From assembly GCA_963082875.1 (NCBI GenBank), contig OY720099.1, forward strand, positions 2,790,001 through 2,854,000: DNA of 64,000 nt, given 5' to 3'. The notes below the pieces were generated by a model. That model saw only the letters and a program-made list of their open reading frames with translations, was not told where the DNA came from and did no database searches. This stretch comes from Corella eumyota (lineage: Eukaryota > Chordata > Ascidiacea > Phlebobranchia > Corellidae). This document shows positions 49,001 to 64,000 of the stretch, piece by piece (position 1 is the stretch's first letter; each line of letters starts with the position of its first letter). The position numbers and the translations under genes were made by a program.

Positions 49001-51532
49001 TTTGTTTATATAAAGAATAACATTTACTATACATACAATTATTCTTGTGTTAAAATTTTGACAATTTTATATAGATATATTTTAAATGTTTTTAACCTTT
49101 TAGAGTGCAGATCAAATCTCTGATAACAAGACAAATGAGGATATTGTTAGTGATGTTGCCAAACCACTTACACTTAGTAATGAAGAGTTATTATCTTCAA
49201 CTACAAAAAAGAAGGTAATTTTTAAATCTTTAAAATATATATAAATTTTGGTTTGGTGTCTATGTGTTATACCTAATATCTGCTTAAAAGTTAATCTACA
49301 ATGGATTCTGTATGTTTTATATGCTGTGTTATAAGCTATAATGTGCTTAAAATTATTGTAAATAATTGGCACTTTTGTGTGGCATGATTATAAGCTATAC
49401 CGGATTATTATTTCTTTTATTTCTGCTGCCTACTTGTTTGATATTTATTAAGTTTAAATTTTACTTTTCAGGTTTCTTTACAAGAATATTTAAAAAGAAG
49501 TAAAGAAAGTGGCTCCACAACTACCCCAACCTCACAAAAACCAAGTAAAAATGTTACTGAGAAAACCGATTTTCAGCATAACAAAACTATTACAAAACCG
49601 ACCGAAGTGAAAAAATCGGTTCCAAAATCGACCGAAAAAACTTGTGTAATTCACAAGAGTAAACCGCCAGTAACTAAAGCCTTAACAAATCCACAAGTTA
49701 AGCAAAGTATTGTAAACAAGAACTTATCGTCGATAAGTACGAACATTTCTAGTACACCTTTAGGTGGTAAACCCATTGAGGCAATTAAACAAAACAACAT
49801 AAACAATTTGAAATCTCCAAAACTTAAAAGGCAAGTTTTTTAAAAAAATAATCTCCAATATAGTAAGATGTTATTATACACAATTTTTTTTTTAAATTTG
49901 ATTTTTGTTTTTAATTTTTTTTTTTTTTTTTAGGTCAATTTCAAACGACAAAACCTCAAATGCGAAAGTTATCGAAGGGTTGAGTCAAGTTCTTGAATCG
50001 GTTGTTGGAAGTGGCAAGGGAATTGCAAGCTTGAATCAAATATCTGATAAAGTTTTAGACATGGCCAAAAAGTTAATCAAAAATGAGGGTATGGCTTCTA
50101 AACATGTACTTTAAAGTTGCCCAAAAATTGAACAATTTTTTTTTAATCTTGTTTTTTTTTATAATACTTATTTGTATTTTCTAGCAATTTCCAAACAACA
50201 CAACAACGTTAGCAGAGCCTACAGCGACACTACAAGAACAATTCCAAACGATATTTATTACGCAAATAAATCAAATCTAGATCACCCAACTAAAACTTCC
50301 CAAGACAGAGTGCGATGGTCGTCAAAGAACAGCAGTCCAGCACGCAAAGAAAGCCCGGTGTATACTAGAACTAATTCAGTGCACGATCACAGAAAAATAC
50401 ATGTAACACAATCGGCTAGAAATTCTAGTCAAGCTAGTCCTGTTACACCGATCAATTCACCACGATCGTCGAGACACTCTGGATTAAATTCACCATCAAC
50501 GCCAAAGATTCATGACAATCAATTAGGGCAGAGAGTGGAAAGGGACAGTACCTCAACAAGAGGGAGTAAGTATTTTTGTTGTTTGTTTTTGCTATCCAAG
50601 GCAGTCAAATTCCAGCTGTTTTTTTAATAAATTGCTGAGCCAATTCCTTGGTACAATAACCAACCTGTTGCTTTGTTCAATTTAAAACCTGACTCTAGGT
50701 TTTACTTTGAAAAAGCAATGGTCACATGCCTGTTATAGTAATCTCAAAATTTTTCTGGTTTTAATTTTAAAAAATTCTTTTTTTAGGTTTTGAAATAGAA
50801 TCTACAAGATCTCGGCACAACAGTGGGACATCTACGGGAAGTAGTAGCACTATGTCTAGATCACCTCGAAGAGTAAGTGTTTAAAGTTACTATAAAATAC
50901 CAACATTAACCGATGATTTAGTATTAAATTTTAAAATATGGACCAAAATTTATGTTTTTAATTTGTTAAAACTTATTTAGGATCATTATAATTCCTACAA
51001 ACAAGAAAGATCACGAGAGCCATCCATCCAAAAACCATGCACCCCAACTATATCCTCCCAACCCATTCCATCGTTGATCCGAAGCTCAGGTGCCCGAGTA
51101 CCCCAAGTTATCTACAATCGAAGATCCTCACCCGTAAGCACATCACCCCCTGTTCACTGGAGCGAATCACCGAACGACTCTTGGGCTCACTCTTCGCGGA
51201 GCAATGATCATTATTATCATAACAACAATCCCTCACCCACTCCTCCAGAGCAGGATTACAGAAGCGGGAAACATCATCATTTGGAGAGATTTGAATCCTG
51301 GCCTCCTCCGAGAGATAAAAACGAACGATCTGGTCACAGACCCATTCAAAAATCAAACCATTACTATCACCCTTACCCGAATGATGGAAGAGGGGGTTAT
51401 TACTCAAGGGATAACCACAGGACACCAAGTCCTGGCCCCCAACGGCATTCACCCATGGATTACTACGGTAAACCCCCTAGTAGTGATAGTTACCGGTCTA
51501 AATATTACCACCCCGATCACCACCGGCGATAA
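42948..51532 (+). CDS. KMT2E: KMT2E (MLL5)/SETD5-type PHD-SET chromatin protein, 27 exons
   Basis: Nuclear chromatin reader; the PHD finger of KMT2E/SETD5 proteins binds H3K4me3 and their SET domain is regarded as catalytically inactive. Twenty-seven exons with a consistent reading frame give 1,594 residues (first 42948-43024, last 50981-51532; the largest is 46934-47747). The N-terminus aligns with human KMT2E ([22 protein letters not shown]; later [14 protein letters not shown]). The PHD finger lies at ~166-210 ([31 protein letters not shown]). The SET domain is around 350-510, with [28 protein letters not shown], and post-[22 protein letters not shown] and [17 protein letters not shown] follow. 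The conserved [13 protein letters not shown] begins exon 23. The C-terminal third is Ser/Pro/His-rich and disordered. The 49831-49933 intron is GC-AG. Confidence 0.93.
49831..49933 (+). other. GC-AG intron in KMT2E
   Basis: The exon ends CTTAAAAG and the intron opens GCAAGT, the standard GC-donor consensus; it closes with a long T tract and TAG. Joining here keeps the downstream frame ([17 protein letters not shown]) open. The alternative GT four bases further on leads to an early stop. Confidence 0.75.
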
Positions 51533-53677
51533 AATTTCGGGCCCCAGTTATTTTTGCAACCTCAGGGAAAAAAGGGCGCATGTTTACGCATATAAAGTGC
51601 CACTGTACATATAAAGGACCTTTATTTAACTTGTTGTGGAATTGTTGTTTTTTTTTCTGCTGCAAAAAATCGTTTTTATTTTCTTCTGTAAAATGTCGCT
51701 TTGGATTAAAAGCTACAATATTTCTTCTTTTTTTTTTCTGTTTTTTTAATCAAAATTTGTTTTTAGTTTGTTTCTTTAAGGTGTTTTTGGCATCTAAAAA
51801 TTATTTTTTTCCTTTTATATAAATTGGTAAAATACCAATTAAACGGGAAAACAATATTTTCATTTTGGACTATTAAAATTAAAATGCGGAAAATTTATTT
51901 TTTTTCAAATAAATCTTGTTTTTTTTTTGATTTTCCTTTACTCATTTCAAAAAATATTTTATTTTTTTATCATTAATAATAATATATGATAATGTTATAT
52001 TGTAGTTCCACAAATGCATGCTATTGCTTAACTCTTATTAAAATCTTTATTATTTAATAAAAAGTGGAATTAATATTTAAAAATAAAGAAGCAGAATGAC
52101 GAAGAAATCTTCTACCTCTAATTACCTTGTGTGGTTTGAATGTCGTAATCTTTTGGGCTAATTTTTGTGTATTAAATCTGAAATTCCAGCTGCTAATAAT
52201 AATATACTACACACATAATAATAACGGTTTGCCAACTAAAATTATTAAAAGAACACTGCCTTGTTTTGTTTACGGCGATTTTCTAACATTCTTGTTTTTT
52301 CATGAGTGTAATGTAGAGTAGTAGGTTTTTCTTGTTTTTTTTTGATTATAGAAATTGAAAAAGTGATTTTGTGATTTCAAAGTTTTTTCACTTTAAATTA
52401 AAAGTTCAGTTCTTTAGCTCATTTGGATTCGAAATAAACTTAATGTTCTATGATTATTCATTATCTAGTCCTGAGATGTTTGCCAATTGTTTAAATATTT
52501 TAAAAGATAGACTTTAAAGTAATGTCGGTTTTAGGCATGATAGGTCAATTATTTTTTTAGCTACAGATAAACAAAAATAAGATTTCCTGCTATATACCTA
52601 CATGGTCTTTATTCTGTAATATTTTACCAGAAATATTTTAAGTGCTGTTTTTCTTATTAGGGAAGAGCTTGATATTGGGTAATATTATGGCTTTCTGTAA
52701 AAGTTTTTTTTAAGGTCAAATAGTGTGGCATTGGTGCGGTTTAAACCCGACACGTTTCAGTTCGTAATCAAAAGTTTAAATAATATTATTCAATTATGTA
52801 GTACGCAAAAAAAACATGATAAAACATAAGTTTTGTGAATAATAAAATAAAAATCCCCAGTTCTGGTGCGCAAAAATTTTATAGTGTGACCATATTACCC
52901 TAGTCCAGACATTGTGTGTATGATATTAGGAATATGAAATTAGGAATAGCTGTGGTAACCTGTTAAATGAGATGAAATCGCAGACTAAAAAATAGATATT
53001 AATTATAAGCGGGGTACGTTGTTTAATTTACGTTGTTCACTTAAATAGAAATCAACTTAAAAGGGTGTATCATCAACATTATTAAAAAAATAAAACAAAA
53101 ATCATCTGTTGTGTTGCGCAATATTTCGTGTGTCGTGACCATATTACGACTACGGTTTTTTCGATGGTAACTTGTCAAATGGGCTTATATTGTGAGTCAT
53201 AATGACAAACTCTTTTACATATACACGTGTTTTGATCGTTTTGCTATATTTATTTATAATAACATTATAAAATCTATTTTATTACGAAGGTATAAACACA
53301 ATATTCACATCATATTTTAACATAAAAACACTGATTTAAATTGAAAAAAAATACACCAGCAAAAAAGTACAAAAAAGTTAATGTAAAAAAACAAATGCAT
53401 TTAAGCCTACACGACTCTTGGTTTGGCGTTTTAAAAAATAAACTTTAAAAAAATACTATCGTACTAACAATACAAGAATGAGTAGGTTACCAAGAAAAAT
53501 AAAATATGATTGACAAGGGCATAAAAGCTACAGAAAAAAACAACACATTTTAAACTACAATAGTTGTACTAACAAGTAACAACAAAGAAACTTTAAATGG
53601 TGTTCAATTGTTAAGTCTACTTCAATAATAGAAAGTCTTGCATTGTATATAGCTTTACAGGTTTTTTTTATTGAGTT
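51533..53677. other. KMT2E 3' UTR and convergent gap to the calmodulin-like gene
   Basis: AATAAA at 51908-51913 is the likely KMT2E poly(A) signal. The rest is AT-rich. A diverged duplicated segment is listed separately. Minus-strand 3' UTR of the calmodulin-like gene must occupy the right end. Confidence 0.45.
52838..53202. repeat. Two diverged copies of a ~120-150 bp segment
   Basis: Copy 1 (52838-52993) and copy 2 (53085-53202) share, in order, AATAAAA(T/C)AAAAATC, a TGGTGCGCAA/TGTTGCGCAA block, GTGACCATATTAC, GGTAAC(C)TGT, and (A/T)AATG(A/G)G. It may be a tandem duplication or two copies of one dispersed repeat. Confidence 0.45.
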
Positions 53678-54584
53678 TTACTTTTTAGTTAGCATGTTAA
53701 AAAACTCTTGAAAATCTATGTGTCCGTCTCTGTTGGTGTCAGCTTCAGCTATCATTTCGTTAATATCATTTTCAGTTAAATCTTCACCGATATTTTTCAT
53801 AACAAACGCCAGTTCTTCGCGGCTAATAACACCATTGCCATCTCTATCAAAAACCTAAAAAAAGAATTAACATTACTACCCCATGTTTTCAGTTTTTACA
53901 GTTAACTTTAACAAAATCAATAGACTACTGATAAAATGTAATTATCCAGAACTAGTTTAAAGTTGCCTGTATTTGCTTAGATTAATATTGATTCTTTTAT
54001 AATTAAGTTATAGGTTAATTAGGAATATAGTTGTCCAGGACTTTAACTTTTTAATTAAGCTCATTATTGCATTAGACGTTATTAAATTCTTTGATTACTT
54101 TATGTTTACTAGTTGACCTTTAACTGAATTTTTTGATCATGCACCACTGACAGCAATTTTTTTAGTATAAAGCCCAGAAAATAAACATTATTCTTTATAA
54201 GGCTTTATTATACACAATTTTTAATTAATTTAAAGTGTAAATTTTTAACATTACGTTAAATGCCTCTTTCATTTCTTCGATTTCGTTATTATCACGCTGG
54301 CTCTTTGATGTCATCATACGGACAAATTCCTCAAAGTCAATCAGCCCGTTTCCATCCGCATCGGCCTCGTGAATCATATCCTGTAGTTCTGAGTCAGTTG
54401 CCTTATACCCCAGCGAATCCATAACTGCCTTTAACTCGCTTGCTTCAATGCTACCGTCGTTGTTCTGGTCAAAATATGAAAAAGCTGATCTTAATTCATC
54501 TAAATTTGTGGCTTCATTTCTGATGTCTTCATTTTTTATTTCTTTCAACAAAACAGTTTCTTGTTTGGGTGGATTTTTCGCCAT
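53678..54584 (-). CDS. Calmodulin-like EF-hand protein
   Basis: A cytosolic calcium sensor of the calmodulin/centrin class. Two exons (54584-54255 and 53854-53678) give 168 residues. A 30-residue Lys/Glu-rich N-terminal extension precedes four EF-hands in two pairs: DQNNDGSIEASE, DADGNGLIDFEE, DRDGNGVISREE and DTNRDGHIDFQE. All four loops have acidic residues at positions 1 and 12 and Gly at 6, so each should bind calcium. The linker reads SKSQRDNNEIEEMKEAFN, close to calmodulin's central helix. The extension and sequence differences exclude canonical calmodulin. It is head to head with CARM1, 1.28 kb apart. Confidence 0.92.
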
Positions 54585-55864
54585 TGTAAGTTTTAGACGA
54601 AAAATTAAACGCTTTAGATTGCAATAAACAAATCAGCGTTGTTGTCTAGCTGCAGGAAATACTATGCGCTGGTTGACTAATGCTTAATCATGCATTCGTA
54701 GTATCCTATATCAGATTAGTTGATTTCTGAAACAAATTCAAAACAACGCGAGGTAAAAAACCTGCCAAAATATATTTGAAAATTTTTTTTGAAGTTTTGC
54801 ACACGTTCTTTCTTTTGTAAAATTTAATGTTTACAAAAATAGATTTTGCTGCTCGTGATTCGTGATAACGCGTTAATATTTTACTTCCTCTACGTCACAC
54901 AAGCTTAGGCATAGCATGTAATTAATTAAACCTTATGCAAAACTTTTATTTTTATCTAACAATAAAATTTTTGCAATAAAAACTATTTTTTATCAATTGT
55001 AATTCAATAAATTTGGGGCTTATCAAAAAAAAACTCAAAATAAATTATTTATAATAAATAATCAGCATGTTTTTCTAATGTATGCCAATTTAAAAGAGAA
55101 AAAGGGTAAACAATATTTTAAATGCCCTGTTTAAAATATTAGATTTCACTGATTTATGTTACATAACGTTTATTTTTTTGTAAAACGAGTCATCTAAATT
55201 ATTTATAGCAAATTTTAACAGGAATTTAAATTAGATTTGTAAACAAAATTTATGTTTTTTGTTTTGTTGACTTTGCTTTTTAATTATTTTAAACGATTTA
55301 AATAAAGCTAATGTTGATGTTAAATGTCAAGTCCATTTCTATAAACAAAGTCCGTATGCTACTATTACATAGAGTAAAAATCGCTTAGTCAGTTGCTTTG
55401 TAACTTGTACTTTAAACTAAAACGTAAGTTACCAATAACAACTTGACTTTTTTATACGAATTATTTTTTAAAATGCTTTTCAATACTAAAAAAATCTTTT
55501 TTTTTGACTAATTTCAATTTTTTATAAAACAGTTCAACTCTAAAAGTAAAATCTTACTTTTCTTTTGCTAGATTTTATATTTTTTTTGCTTTTTATTAGT
55601 ACATAGATACTGTGTGACTAAATTTATTCTAAAAACAATGTCTTATCCAACAAGTGCATTACTGATTTTAACAATATAGCGTCACAAGTGACACACAAGA
55701 AGTTATCTGGCAACACTCATACGTCACACTAGCACTGCTTTTATGCAACCATGTGTTTTTAATACACTGCAAAAATTTAACTAATTTTTTTTTGTATTTT
55801 TTAATAAAAATTTATAAAAGAAAGCAGCTAATTCTGTATAGTGTTTAATTCTTGCGCTATTACA
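54585..55864. promoter_or_regulatory. Divergent promoter region between the calmodulin-like gene and CARM1
   Basis: AT-rich with short GC patches: GATAACGCGTTAAT and CTACGTCACAC near 54860-54900, and AGCGTCACAAGTGACAC at 55679-55694. No TATA box or CpG-rich core is distinct. No gene or repeat recognised. Confidence 0.4.
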
Positions 55865-61532
<5,668 letters not shown>

Positions 61533-62099
61533 ACTTGCACCCTATGGGTGTGCGTCTGATAGTACAATTGTCTAAAACTATAATCTCTGCCAAGTTAACT
61601 GAATTGGAATGCAGTATTTGCGCTAACATTTACTCATACAAGCGCACTGCCTATTAAACAATCTTATTGCCAAATTAGTGCCGTATCTTAAGTTTTTTCA
61701 TTCTCTGTATTATAACCATTATTGAATGGTGTTATTATGTAAATAAGAAATACACGGAAAGGCTTTCGTAAGTTATAAGATCCATTTGAAGTGTCACTAA
61801 TATATTGTGATGTTCATTTGCTGATTTAACATGACAATAATGATACGAAATACTCTAACTTTCTTTCATTTATAGAGTTTGTTTTTTGATTTCGATTCTT
61901 TCTGGCATTCTGCTAAAATTTTTCTCTACTTCGAATTTTACGCTATTTTTAATTCTGGGACTAATATTATACTAACACAAATATAAATGCCGCTCGGTGG
62001 AGCTATCGAGCTATTTTATTCGGTTTGAATTGGGAAAAAAAAACTTAGCAATAGTTAACATGGTAAATATGCTTATTTTTAGGTTTATTTTTTCTCTTT

Positions 62100-62300
62100 A
62101 TAAGAAGCCTGACTTTACAGCATAAACATACAATAACTTTAGTAACCCTGACCTAGCATCAAGTTATATATTTTTGGTATCAATGACCGAGTATAATGTT
62201 GCTTGACTTTTGACCTATGACTTTTTTGTGTAAATTAACCCTTATTAGCGTTAGAAGAGATCAAACCAAGGACCTAATGTAGTGATGTCAAAACAAGGAC
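62100..62300 (-). mobile_element. Diverged SINE copy (Cics-1-like)
   Basis: Shared order of GTAACCCTGACCTAGC, GGTATCAATGACC and AGAGATCAAACCAAGGACCT (B-box region on the minus strand). A short local duplication of CAAGGACCTAATGTAGTGAT is present at its right end. Confidence 0.5.
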
Positions 62301-62424
62301 CTAATGTAGTGATTAATTTTTTTTTAAATAAGCGGGGCTTTTCGCTACTCTGTTCTGGCTATTTTCAAAATACTTTGTTAGAAACTAATTTTAAAATTTT
62401 TAATTTAAAGTTATAGTATATTTA

Positions 62425-62670
62425 CCGGCAGCGTGGTGTAGTGGTAAGAACACTTGGCTTCACTACATGAGATTCTGGGTTTAATCCTCACTGTTCTCAT
62501 GATGTAGCGCCCTAGAGTAAGGCGCTATAAACGGTACGAACTCCTGCTGAGCCAGCACTTAATCAGCAGTAAAATTATCGGCCAATTATAATCTATAATA
62601 TCTTAAACTGCTATAGGCAACCCGAGTCTAGGTCGGAGTAACTGATGTTACTCTATGTTTAGACTAATTT
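62425..62670 (+). mobile_element. tRNA-headed SINE (Cics-1-like), near full length
   Basis: The head GTGTAGTGGTAAGAACAC and CTGGGTTTAATCCTC is followed by the complete body (GAGTAAGGCGCTATAAACGG, GCCAGCACTTAATCAGCAG, TAGGTCGGAGTAACTGATG). It is very close to the copy at 21980-22262. Confidence 0.7.
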
Positions 62671-63365
62671 AAAATTTCCAACGTTATAACATTCTTTCTC
62701 ACATTTTTTAATATATCAATCAAAGGCACGCAAAGTGGAATTGATTGCTTAAGCCTCATCTATCATAAAACGCGTTTTTCTATTTGCGTTTGACGTAGAA
62801 TTGTTTAAACCAGGTTTGAATTGGTAAATTGACGTTTGATTAATTCCTAAGCTATAGTTTAACAGCGATCAAATATTATTTAACTTTTCTCAAAACTAAG
62901 ACTCTTGGCTGTATATCCAATTGTTAAAGTTTGCAAAGTTTTCACTAAACTTTTTAGGGATAAACTGTTAAGGTCAAAAGGTTAATTTAATGTCAGAAAT
63001 TATAGATTTTTTATGCCAACTTAATGTCAATAAATGTCGTTTTATAGGCATTACCTTGCGCAAGTCATAACCATAACTGTTCATCATTTATTTAATTTCA
63101 AAATGCTATAAATATTAACAACCAATTTTTTTTTTCTCAATTACCTTTAATAAATGTCTAAAGGTCATCAGAAGTCAAACTGAAAACTTCAGAAGGTCAT
63201 TTTAAATAGCGTCGAATTTTATTTCAAATAAACGCTGTAACGAATAAAGTAAGAGCACAGTAAAAAAGTAACGAAAAACAGGAAAAAAAATTGGCAGTGA
63301 ACGCGGAAAAATGAAACTTGGCGATGACGTCACAAAAAATAGAAGTGGTGATAACGTCACAAAAA

Positions 63366-63910
63366 TCACAGATGACGTTTCATGTGCAAGGCGAGGTGGT
63401 CGGAGCGACTGAAAGCCCGTTCGCACATATTACATTTAAAGGGTCTGTGACCAGTGTGTTTTCTGTAATGTCGAGTTAGTTCGTCTGATCGAGCAAATCT
63501 CCATCCACAGCCTGCCCAAGTACAGTGGTAAGGCTTCTCACCTATAGAAATACAAAAATATAAATTAAAATACAGAATACTTACGAAAAAAATTAAAAAT
63601 TGGCACAAAAAGGTTTTAATATGAAATTTCTGCCCATATCCTTATAAAATGACTGTATGTTAAATCATCATCACATTTCAAACAGTTTTGCCATCTATTT
63701 TTTACCTGTATGGGTTCTCATATGCGCTTTTAGGTGCGAGCTTTTTGTGTAGGTTTTCCCGCAGCCCATATAGTCGCAAGTATGCAGCGTCGACTTCCTT
63801 CGAGCCCAATATCTTCGACCACGTTTCACTTTTCCACCTTGAGATTGGACCTTGCCTTCTGGAATGTTTAACAGCGAGGGCGCGTTAGCGCTGAGCTGTT
63901 CTTGTTTAAT
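63366..63910 (-). CDS. KLF4: KLF1/2/4-type Krueppel-like factor, last two exons (5' part outside the window)
   Basis: Nuclear transcription factor binding GC/CACCC boxes. Exons 63910-63706 and 63541-63366 encode 126 residues and the stop. The first opens with IKQE, a sumoylation consensus. A basic segment [15 protein letters not shown] leads into zinc finger 1 ([23 protein letters not shown]), interrupted by the intron after the linker Thr-Gly, exactly where KLF genes are split. Finger 2 is [19 protein letters not shown] and finger 3 [17 protein letters not shown], ending MKRHL-stop as in KLF2/KLF4. The [18 protein letters not shown] linker is diagnostic of the KLF family. Which of KLF1, 2, 4 or 17 it corresponds to cannot be decided; a tunicate may have one pro-orthologue. 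The activation domain lies beyond 64000. Confidence 0.92.
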
Positions 63911-64000
63911 CTGCAAGTAGAAAACACCTGTTACAATCTTTAACACATTAAACAAAATGAGGCTTTAGCAAACATATTAAATTCTGAGACTTTTTAATGC

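Larger units (their letters stand above)
61533..63365. other. Convergent gap between CARM1 and the KLF gene
   Basis: Holds two SINE copies (below) and AT-rich DNA, including both 3' UTRs. Two CRE-like sites (GATGACGTCACAAA near 63325 and ATAACGTCACAAA near 63353) lie in the KLF 3' UTR. No further gene is recognised. Confidence 0.45.

Noticed and set aside
54225-54584. Calmodulin-like protein ending after two EF-hands at 54225
   Set aside because: The last residues are read-through past a donor at 54254; the second exon at 53854-53678 supplies EF-hands 3 and 4 in frame.

Overview
The window is intron-rich, AT-rich animal DNA, most likely from an ascidian tunicate of the Ciona type. The evidence is compact genes with many short T-rich introns, a tRNA-headed SINE family present in about a dozen copies, and a selenophosphate synthetase gene with mutually exclusive selenocysteine and glycine exons, an arrangement known from ascidians. 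All gene models below were built by reading exons by hand and checking that splice phases add up.

Layout from left to right: the 3' end of an SSX2IP/ADIP-like gene (+); a five-exon class A GPCR (+); a 5 kb gene-poor stretch with repeats and one orphan terminal exon; a 20-exon FBH1 (F-box DNA helicase 1) gene on the minus strand (26059 to 12807). A complete ten-exon NADP-type glutamate dehydrogenase gene of bacterial/fungal type sits on the plus strand inside FBH1's largest intron. Just upstream of FBH1 on the same strand, 147 bp away, is an intronless 512-residue gene of unknown identity whose predicted architecture recalls FAAP100/FANCB. Then come MOB3 (+), an ABHD4/ABHD5-type hydrolase (-), the selenophosphate synthetase (+) with a readable SECIS element in its 3' UTR, a 27-exon KMT2E/SETD5-type PHD-SET gene (+), a calmodulin-like gene (-), CARM1/PRMT4 (+), and the last two exons of a KLF1/2/4-type zinc-finger gene (-) running off the right edge.

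The strongest observations are: (1) the Sec/Gly alternative-exon selenophosphate synthetase, with an in-frame TGA, a shared non-coding first exon and a SECIS element carrying GTGA instead of ATGA; (2) the bacterial-type NADP-GDH with a mitochondrial-like leader exon, nested antisense in FBH1; (3) the tight head-to-tail pair of the 512-residue gene and FBH1, with a pyrimidine tract and AG upstream of the FBH1 start that would suit spliced-leader trans-splicing. Smaller points include a non-autonomous hAT element with a perfect 8-bp target duplication, a GC-AG intron and an overlapping upstream ORF in KMT2E, and a recurring TGACGTCA-type palindrome in non-coding DNA.
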